A stretch of DNA of 5,048 nucleotides. Origin: Tardiphaga sp. Its GTDB lineage: Bacteria > Pseudomonadota > Alphaproteobacteria > Rhizobiales > Xanthobacteraceae. A program made the position numbers and the translations under genes. Below are positions 1 to 4,380 of this stretch, one piece after another. The DNA is taken from the NCBI GenBank assembly GCA_028290765.1, contig JAQGJF010000743.1, forward strand, positions 1-5,048, read 5' to 3'. Each line of letters starts with the position of its first letter. Position 1 is the stretch's first letter. Under the pieces are notes generated by a model. That model worked only from the letters and a program-made list of their open reading frames with translations, made no database searches and was not told the DNA's origin.

Positions 1-1724
1 GTGAAGGTATTGCCCAGCACCGCGGCTTCGCAGACCAGTTCGAACAATTCCTCGCGGGACTTGGCCCGCATGATCGCTTCGTTGGTGGCGCTCAGCGCGC
101 CGAACATCCGCGTCAGCCGGTCCTTCAGGATTTCGGCCCTGGCTTTTTCGTCGGCGAGGTCGAAATTGCCGAGCGCGAATGAAACATTGTCGGCAAGGCG
201 CTGCAGCAGGTCGGTGAATTCGGGCGTAAACGTATCCAGCTCGACCGAGATCAAACCGATGATGCCGACGGTCTGGCCGTGGCTGAACAGCGGAAACGCC
301 GCCGCCGATCGGGCGCCGTCGCTGCGCACGATGCTATGGAATGCCTCGCCGCGCGGGTCGGCGAGATAATCGTTGCTGATGCAGGGCTTGCCGGATCGGA
401 ACGCGGTCGCGCTGAGCCCGCGTCCGGCCGGGCAGTCGGCGCGGGTCGACAATTTGGCGGTCCGGGTGATGTGCGCGGTCGGTCCCGCCGCGGCCACGAT
501 GTCGAGAAGGTCGCTGCCGGGGCGCGCGACGGCGACGATCGTCGAGGTGAATTCGCCGCCTTCGGCGGTGGCCGCGCAGACCAGTTCGAGCAGTTCCTCG
601 CGGGACTTGGCCCGCATGATCGCTTCGTTGGTCGAACTCAAGGCGGCGAGCATCCGGGTCAGGCGCTGCTTGCGGTCGTCGTCGCGGGCTTTTTCGTCGG
701 CGCGGGCGAAATTATCGAGCGCGAACGAAATGTTCTCCGCCACGCGCTGCAGCAGTTCGATGAGGTCCGGCGTGAAGGTTCCCGGTTCGGGAGAATTGAA
801 CATCAGCACGCCAACGGCCCGGCCGCCATTGAGCAATGGCAGCGCCGCGGCGGACCTGACGCCGCTGCGAAGCGCGCGGTCATGCCAGGGCCTGGTCCGT
901 TCATCCGCCAGGAAGTCGTTGCTGACGCAGAGCTGCCGGGTGCGGAACGCCGTGCCGGTCAATCCGCGCCCTTCAGGCAGTTCGGCCGAAATCGCATATT
1001 GCGACGCGCGCATATCGTCCGCGCCGGGTCCCGTCGAGGCCACGACGCGCAGGAAGTCCGAGCCGGGTTCGGCCAGCGTGATGGTGGCGGAACCAAATTT
1101 TGCGCCGTGGACCGATGCCTCGCAGACCATCTCGAACAGCTGTTCGCGCGAGCTTGCCCGCATGATCGATTCGTTGGTGGCGCCCAGCGCGGCGAACATC
1201 CGCGACATCCGCTCCATGGCCAGGTCGGTATGGCGCCGCTGCCGCTCGCGCTCGAAGTTGCCGAGCGAAAAGGAAACATTGGCGGCCATGCGCACCAGCA
1301 GCGGAACGTTCTCTTCGCCGAGCGAGCCGGCTTCGCGCCGGTACACCATCAGCGCGCCGACGCTGCGGCCATTGCAGGTCAGCGGCAATGCCGCGACCGC
1401 GCCGACCTGGATCTGGCGCGCCTGTTCGCGCCAGGCCCACGCCCGCGCGTCATTGAGGAAATCATTGCTGATCGAGGGCTTCTGATCGCGCAGAGCCTCG
1501 CCGGCCAGTCCCAAAGGCTCGGTCGGCGTTTCCGCAATGGAAATTTCGATCGGGCGCAGCCCTTCGCTCAGCTCGCCGCCGCCGGCGACAAAGCGCAGCA
1601 GCTCGGTACCCGGGACATGCAGAAAGATCGCGGTGGCGAGAAAGTCTCCGCTGGAAAACGCCGCCTGGCAGACCTGTCGATACAGCTCCTCCGGCGATTC
1701 CGAATAGAGAATCGCTTCGTTGGT
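1..1724 (-). repeat. Coding tandem repeat: four GAF units, 546-bp period
   Basis: The same TNE(A/S)I-coding block recurs with its anchor base at 73, 619, 1165 and 1711, which is exactly 546 bp (182 codons) each time. The (C/S)xSND core also falls 83 residues after the TNE threonine in each of the three complete units. The two left-most units are very similar at DNA level: 31-86 and 577-632 differ at only 2 of 56 positions. The right-most unit (first in the protein) is the most divergent and has serine where the next two have cysteine before the SND core. Confidence 0.9.
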
Positions 1725-1772
1725 TGCGCTCAGCGCCGCAAATGTCCGGGCGACATTGGTCTGCAAGGTCAC
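1..1772 (-). CDS. Tandem GAF-domain sensor/signalling protein (C-terminus beyond left edge)
   Basis: The minus strand stays open from 1835 to the left edge and gives about 590 residues. Numbered from a GTG at 1772, it holds three complete GAF units and the start of a fourth. Each unit opens with an F/L-xALxxTNExI helix (T17, T199, T381, T563). It continues with an S-R/P-E-E/Q-L...VC helix, a (C/S)-(I/V)-SND-(F/Y)-L core (residues 100, 282, 464), an A-x-PL strand and a closing SF(A/S)LxNF helix. Charged linkers (for example residues 356-376) look like signalling helices. GAF domains bind small ligands or mediate dimer signalling; this subtype often precedes GGDEF/EAL cyclic-di-GMP domains, so such an output is my guess, but none is in view. 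The start is uncertain: GGGGAG at 1775-1780 lies only 2 nt from the GTG but 8 nt from an in-frame TTG at 1766. No signal peptide or membrane segment is seen, so it is probably cytoplasmic. It is transcribed in the same direction as the upstream monooxygenase but separated by 193 bp, so it is probably a separate transcript. Confidence 0.88.
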   Translation of the reverse strand, partial: MTLQTNVARTFAALSATNEAILYSESPEELYRQVCQAAFSSGDFLATAIFLHVPGTELLRFVAGGGELSEGLRPIEISIAETPTEPLGLAGEALRDQKPSISNDFLNDARAWAWREQARQIQVGAVAALPLTCNGRSVGALMVYRREAGSLGEENVPLLVRMAANVSFSLGNFERERQRRHTDLAMERMSRMFAALGATNESIMRASSREQLFEMVCEASVHGAKFGSATITLAEPGSDFLRVVASTGPGADDMRASQYAISAELPEGRGLTGTAFRTRQLCVSNDFLADERTRPWHDRALRSGVRSAAALPLLNGGRAVGVLMFNSPEPGTFTPDLIELLQRVAENISFALDNFARADEKARDDDRKQRLTRMLAALSSTNEAIMRAKSREELLELVCAATAEGGEFTSTIVAVARPGSDLLDIVAAAGPTAHITRTAKLSTRADCPAGRGLSATAFRSGKPCISNDYLADPRGEAFHSIVRSDGARSAAAFPLFSHGQTVGIIGLISVELDTFTPEFTDLLQRLADNVSFALGNFDLADEKARAEILKDRLTRMFGALSATNEAIMRAKSREELFELVCEAAVLGNTF

Positions 1773-1965
1773 GACTCCCCAGGCGGCATTTCCTGCCCTT
1801 TGGGTTTCAATGCCAGCTTTGCACCTAAGCTGTGGTTATCAACCAGGGTAAAGCATGTATGAATCGGACCATAGGAATAACGGGGTACTAAGATTCAGGG
1901 CCGTTTATGCGGTCAGGCGGTGCTAAAACTGGCCTCGCTCCAGACCTATGTCCCGAAGACAAGGC
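1773..1965. other. Intergenic region upstream of the GAF gene
   Basis: This 193-bp gap lies between the stop of the monooxygenase gene and the start of the GAF gene, both on the minus strand. It is locally more AT-rich than the flanking genes. I find no convincing -35/-10 pair on the minus strand and no stem followed by a T-run that would be a factor-independent terminator. It contains a small palindrome at 1833-1845 and the first 22 bases of a 20-bp tandem repeat. The promoter of the GAF gene should lie here, but I cannot place it. Confidence 0.5.
1833..1845. promoter_or_regulatory. Small perfect palindrome, possible operator for the GAF gene
   Basis: TGGTT-ATC-AACCA is a perfect inverted repeat with 5-bp arms, 61 bp upstream of the GTG of the GAF gene. 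Next to it, 1815-1831 carries AGCTT...AAGCT arms around a 7-bp spacer. The position suits a regulator site, but short palindromes occur by chance and no regulator family is suggested. Confidence 0.25.
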
Positions 1966-2003
1966 CTACGTCCCGAAGACAAGACCTGCGTCCCGCAGAT
2001 AAG
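1944..2003. repeat. Three 20-bp direct repeats across the monooxygenase stop codon
   Basis: Three head-to-tail units lie at 1944-1963, 1964-1983 and 1984-2003, each built around CCTxxGTCCCG(A/C)AGA(C/T)AAG. Units 1 and 2 differ at 2 of 20 bases, and units 2 and 3 at 4 of 20. The period is not a multiple of three, so the units are read in different frames by the minus-strand gene. Unit 3 encodes most of the YLRDAG segment, unit 2 encodes the last residues and the TAG stop (1966-1968), and unit 1 lies just after the stop. Confidence 0.85.
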
Positions 2004-3468
2004 CCTCCAGCGCGGCGATCTCGCTGGAAGAGACGATCGCCCCGACATAACCGTCGGGACGCACGAGCACCCAATCGCCGGATGCCGGAGCGTAGGCGTC
2101 GCGCAGGTGGCCGTCCTCATCGATTATATCGCCGCGTGGACCGATGGTATGGATGTGCAGCTCCGGGCGCGACGGCACGACATCGCGCGCGACCTCATGG
2201 CCCAACAGCGTCCAGTGCGCGCCCTTGAACAATTCGAACAGGCGCGTCGACCGTCCGGCCGCACCGCGGATCGGCGCATCGGGGGCGCGGTCCCCCGCGC
2301 GCAGGCCGCCGCCGCGTTCCGGCTTTTCCAGCGCGAGCGGCGACTCCGCATACCCAAGGTCGAGCTGGTGGACTTCGCGGCCACGCCGCATGTCGCCCCG
2401 CCTGGCGGCATCGAGCAGTTTGGTGGCGAGACCGAGCATGCCCGCCGCGATCGGCCGGCGTTCTTCCTCGTAGCTGTCGAGCAGCGCATCGGGCGCGCCG
2501 CCGGCTACCGCCGCCAGTTTCCAGCCGAGATTATAGCCGTCCTGGACGCTGGTATTGAGACCCTGGCCGCCAGTCGGCGGATGAATATGAGCGGCGTCAC
2601 CGACCAGGAACACGCGACCGACGCGATAGCGATCGGCCAGCCGCGCGTTCATGGTGTAGGCCGATGCCCAGGACACCGAGGAGATGCGAATAGTATCGCG
2701 GCCGGTGCGCTCGGCGACCATGGTGGACAGCCCCTCGGCGGAGAGGTCGATATCGCCTTCGAGCGGGATCGGCGCTTGCAATTGGAACAGCTCGGTCCCG
2801 GCGAGCGGGCAGAGCGACATCTGCCGATCCATCGCACCTTCGCTGAAGCGGTGCCATGCCTCGCGTCCCAGTCCGGTCAGGACGACATCGGCCACGACGG
2901 CACGGACGCCAAGTGTTTTGCCGGGAAAGCCGATGTCGAGCGCGCGGCGCACGAAGCTGTGGCCGCCATCCGCGCCGACGAGATAGCGCACGCGAATGAC
3001 CTCTTCGCCGGTTTGGCCGACAAGCCGCGCCGTCACGCCGTCCTTGTCCTGCGCCATTCCGACCAGCTCGTATCCGAACTCCGGCCGGTGCCCGAGTTCG
3101 ACGAGACGCTCGCGCATCACGCGTTCGGTCAGGAATTGCGGCACCATCAGCGGGACCTGATAGGGCTCGGCAGGCGTCGGGTCGTTATGTTCCATGACAT
3201 CGGACTCGGCAGTGCTGCCGTCGTCGCGATACTCCCGCTGCGGCGGATAGAGGCCGCCGGCCGCGACGATCCGGTCGATGATGCCGAGATCCTCGAAGAT
3301 CTCCTGCGTTCGCGGCTGGATGCCCTTGCCGCGCGAGCCGCCGAAAGGAGCATCCATCTTCTCGATCAGGCGGAACGACAGGCCGCGGCGCGCAAGGTCG
3401 ATCGCCAGCGTAAGGCCGGCCGCGCCGGCGCCGCAAATCAACACCTCGGCGGCAAAATCCTCTGTCAT
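1966..3468 (-). CDS. FAD-dependent monooxygenase (PHBH-fold aromatic hydroxylase family)
   Basis: This is a 500-residue flavoprotein of the class A, NAD(P)H-dependent monooxygenases, which hydroxylate phenolic or polyketide-like rings using FAD and O2. The N-terminal Rossmann motif is GAGAAG (13-18), followed by a basic/acidic strand end at RLIEK (33-37). The RGKGIQPRT stretch (46-54) is typical of phenol/MhpA/PcpB-like members. The DG motif is GADGG (165-169) and the second FAD motif is GDAAHIHPPTGGQGLN (290-305). Residues from about 400 to the end resemble the thioredoxin-like C-terminal domain of this family, with DWVLVRPDGYVG at 465-476. Length is normal. The start at 3468 is fixed by AAGGAG at 3475-3480, 6 nt upstream; the frame stays open further upstream, but that stretch overlaps the control region. 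The gene is divergent from a MarR regulator that probably represses it. The substrate cannot be read from the sequence; catabolism of an aromatic compound or modification of a toxic one are both possible. The last residues are encoded by a tandem repeat. Confidence 0.92.
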   Translation of the reverse strand: MTEDFAAEVLICGAGAAGLTLAIDLARRGLSFRLIEKMDAPFGGSRGKGIQPRTQEIFEDLGIIDRIVAAGGLYPPQREYRDDGSTAESDVMEHNDPTPAEPYQVPLMVPQFLTERVMRERLVELGHRPEFGYELVGMAQDKDGVTARLVGQTGEEVIRVRYLVGADGGHSFVRRALDIGFPGKTLGVRAVVADVVLTGLGREAWHRFSEGAMDRQMSLCPLAGTELFQLQAPIPLEGDIDLSAEGLSTMVAERTGRDTIRISSVSWASAYTMNARLADRYRVGRVFLVGDAAHIHPPTGGQGLNTSVQDGYNLGWKLAAVAGGAPDALLDSYEEERRPIAAGMLGLATKLLDAARRGDMRRGREVHQLDLGYAESPLALEKPERGGGLRAGDRAPDAPIRGAAGRSTRLFELFKGAHWTLLGHEVARDVVPSRPELHIHTIGPRGDIIDEDGHLRDAYAPASGDWVLVRPDGYVGAIVSSSEIAALEAYLRDAGLVFGT

Positions 3469-3491
3469 CGCGCTCTCCTTATGTGTATTAT
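3462..3491 (+). promoter_or_regulatory. Predicted promoter of the marR gene
   Basis: TATTAT at 3486-3491 matches the -10 consensus at 5 of 6 positions and is the core of the 21-bp palindrome. The best -35 is CTGTCA at 3462-3467 with 18-bp spacing (4 of 6), lying within the first codons of the monooxygenase gene. The start site would be near 3498, just before AGGGGA at 3501-3506 and the ATG at 3512. Confidence 0.45.
3475..3480 (-). promoter_or_regulatory. Ribosome binding site of the monooxygenase gene
   Basis: On the minus strand this reads AAGGAG, 6 nt before the ATG at 3468. It decides the start in a frame that is open for 72 further codons upstream. It abuts the left arm of the 21-bp palindrome. 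Confidence 0.8.
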
Positions 3492-3499
3492 GCACATAA
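3479..3499. promoter_or_regulatory. 21-bp palindrome, predicted MarR operator
   Basis: The arms TTATGTG and CACATAA are exact reverse complements and flank a TATTATG core in which two more pairs match, so 9 of 10 base pairs are symmetric. AT-rich palindromes of this size are typical MarR-family operators. It covers the predicted -10 boxes of both the monooxygenase and the marR gene, so binding should block both: substrate-inducible repression of the enzyme and autorepression of the regulator. Binding itself is inferred. Confidence 0.75.
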
Positions 3500-3521
3500 C
3501 AGGGGATCGGCATGCCGTCAA
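3493..3521 (-). promoter_or_regulatory. Predicted promoter of the monooxygenase gene
   Basis: On the minus strand a TTGACG -35 box (3516-3521) is followed after 17 bp by TATGTG (3493-3498). The -35 matches 5 of 6 consensus bases; the -10 is weak (3 of 6). A start site near 3486 would give a leader of about 18 nt containing the AAGGAG ribosome site. The -10 lies inside the palindrome, fitting repression by steric block. Confidence 0.55.
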
Positions 3522-4012
3522 GAAAAAGAGTGCAAGATACACATATGTCGGAGCGGATCAGGGCTTTGCACGCGGCCTTGTTGGACATCGTCAGTATTAT
3601 GAACCGCCCCCAGCGCGACGAGATGATGGTTCGGGAAGCCGGCATACCGCTCGATCGCGCGCTGTTTCCGCTGCTGGTCGGCATCGAACGGCGCGGCCCG
3701 ATCGGGGTCGTCGATCTCGCCGACGGCGTCGGGCGCGACTACACCACCGTCAGCCGGCAGGTCGCGAAGCTGGAGAGCCTCGGCCTGGTCGAACGCCAGG
3801 CCGGCGCCGCCGACCGCCGGGTCCGGCAGGCCATCGTGACGCCGAAGGGCAAGGCCATGACCGACGCCGTGGATGCGGCCCGCGAACGGATCGGCCGTGC
3901 GATTTTCGCGGCATGGGATGATCGCGAGGTCGACGAGTTGGTGCGGCTGATGCGCAAATTCGCCGACGCGGTGAACGACGACGCGCCCGGCGATTCGGCG
4001 AGCGCCTCGTGA
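3512..4012 (+). CDS. MarR-family transcriptional regulator
   Basis: This 166-residue protein has the MarR winged-helix layout. Helices at about 14-60 and 115-150 form the dimer interface. A helix-turn-helix spans about 66-91, with a recognition helix around DYTTVSRQVAKLESLGLV (76-93), and the wing carries the family's D-x-R type signature at D101-R102-R103. MarR proteins are usually dimeric repressors released by phenolic or other small ligands. The divergent flavin monooxygenase, 43 bp away, is the obvious target, and a palindrome lies between them. The start at 3512 has AGGGGA 5 nt upstream; an in-frame ATG at 3545 has a poor ribosome site, but starting there would remove a basic 11-residue tail and put both operator-like boxes upstream of or at the start. 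The gene ends in a polar, disordered-looking tail and converges on csoR. The inducer is unknown. Confidence 0.9.
   Translation: MPSRKRVQDTHMSERIRALHAALLDIVSIMNRPQRDEMMVREAGIPLDRALFPLLVGIERRGPIGVVDLADGVGRDYTTVSRQVAKLESLGLVERQAGAADRRVRQAIVTPKGKAMTDAVDAARERIGRAIFAAWDDREVDELVRLMRKFADAVNDDAPGDSASAS
3526..3546. promoter_or_regulatory. Second, degenerate operator-like box
   Basis: This stretch matches the reverse complement of the 21-bp palindrome at 14 of 21 positions, including the GTG-N7-CAC core and the whole right half ATACACATA. Its centre is 47 bp from that of the first box. It lies inside the first codons of marR if translation starts at 3512, and overlaps the alternative ATG at 3545. It could be a lower-affinity second site for the same regulator. 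Confidence 0.4.
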
Positions 4013-4059
4013 TTTCATAGGGTGAATGGCGGAGTCCGCTGGCCGTGATCCGTCGCGGC

Positions 4060-4335
4060 TTATCGGTCCGCGCGGCCGATGACGGCCATCAATTCGGCGA
4101 TCTTGTTGCGCTGGTCGGCCTTGTTGCCGCTGGTGATGGCGTGCTCGACGCAATGGCTGACGTGGTCGCGCAGCACCTCTTCCTCGACCCGGCGTAGCGC
4201 CGCGCGAACCGCCGAGATCTGGGTGACGATGTCGATGCAATAACGGTCTTCCTCGACCATTTTCGACAGCCCGCGCACCTGGCCCTCGATCCGGCCGAAC
4301 CGCTTTTGGATGGAAGCCTTGATGTCCTTCTGCAT
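4060..4335 (-). CDS. csoR: CsoR-type copper-sensing transcriptional repressor
   Basis: This is a 91-residue all-helical protein of the CsoR/RcnR (DUF156) family, a complete normal-sized member. Helix 1 carries the family signature KRFGRIEGQVRGL (11-23), and helix 2 starts at RYCIDIVTQISAVRAAL (31-47). The metal ligands are C33, H58 and C62, with spacings of 25 and 29, the same as the Cu(I)-binding Cys-His-Cys of Mycobacterium CsoR (C36, H61, C65). RcnR-type nickel/cobalt sensors would have His at the last position, and the sulfide-responsive CstR lacks the histidine. Cu(I) binding is expected to release it from the GGGTAT operator at 4345-4361 and derepress the divergent copper ATPase and itself. 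It has no good ribosome site: the predicted transcription start coincides with the ATG, so its mRNA may be leaderless. The assignment as a copper sensor rests on the ligand set and the neighbour. Confidence 0.93.
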   Translation of the reverse strand: MQKDIKASIQKRFGRIEGQVRGLSKMVEEDRYCIDIVTQISAVRAALRRVEEEVLRDHVSHCVEHAITSGNKADQRNKIAELMAVIGRADR

Positions 4336-4347
4336 CCGATCTATATA
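4319..4347 (+). promoter_or_regulatory. Predicted copper-ATPase promoter
   Basis: On the plus strand TTGATG (4319-4324, inside the csoR coding start) is followed after exactly 17 bp by TATATA (4342-4347). Because TATATA is its own reverse complement, it is the same hexamer used by the csoR promoter. The start site would fall near 4354 inside the CsoR operator, giving a leader of about 27 nt with AAGGA at 4369-4373. Confidence 0.55.
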
Positions 4348-4370
4348 CCCCTACAGGGTATGGGTTTCAA
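4342..4370 (-). promoter_or_regulatory. Predicted csoR promoter
   Basis: On the minus strand TTGAAA (4365-4370) is followed after exactly 17 bp by TATATA (4342-4347). The operator lies largely within the spacer. Counting from the -10, transcription would begin at about 4335, the A of the csoR start codon. Confidence 0.6.
4345..4361. promoter_or_regulatory. CsoR operator
   Basis: ATACCC-CTACA-GGGTAT is a perfect inverted repeat with 6-bp arms and a 5-bp G/C-containing centre, the form expected for CsoR operators. It lies between csoR and the copper ATPase. It fills most of the spacer of the csoR promoter and overlaps the -10 and start-site region of the ATPase promoter, so one bound tetramer could silence both directions. 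Confidence 0.85.
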
Positions 4371-4380
4371 GGATAAAAAA

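Noticed and set aside
279..1862. Long plus-strand open frame of 527 codons, and other open frames at 1-369 and 373-1485
   Set aside because: They are antisense to the GAF gene. Their translations are low-complexity, rich in Arg/Gly/Ala or Ser, with no domain, and their apparent internal repetition mirrors the 546-bp repeat of the real gene.
3469..3684. Extended N-terminus of the monooxygenase from the upstream ATG at 3684
   Set aside because: The extra 72 residues have no flavoprotein similarity, cross the operator and overlap marR; the family begins just before the GxGxxG motif, as with the start at 3468.
1948..3921. Plus-strand open frame of 657 codons opposite the monooxygenase
   Set aside because: It is the complement of a gene with clear FAD motifs, crosses the divergent promoter and runs out of frame into marR; it arises from high GC content.
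4027..4041. Small hairpin GCGG-AGT-CCGC between marR and csoR as a terminator
   Set aside because: The stem has only four Watson-Crick pairs and no T-run on either strand, so it is not supported as a factor-independent terminator. The 47-bp convergent gap otherwise holds nothing I can name.
3518..4240. Minus-strand open frame of 240 codons
   Set aside because: It overlaps marR and csoR in wrong frames and contains no recognisable domain.
4360..4380. Upstream in-frame ATG at 4360 as the copA start
   Set aside because: It overlaps the end of the CsoR operator, the predicted start site leaves almost no leader, and no spaced ribosome site precedes it, while the ATG at 4381 has AAGGA at 7 nt.
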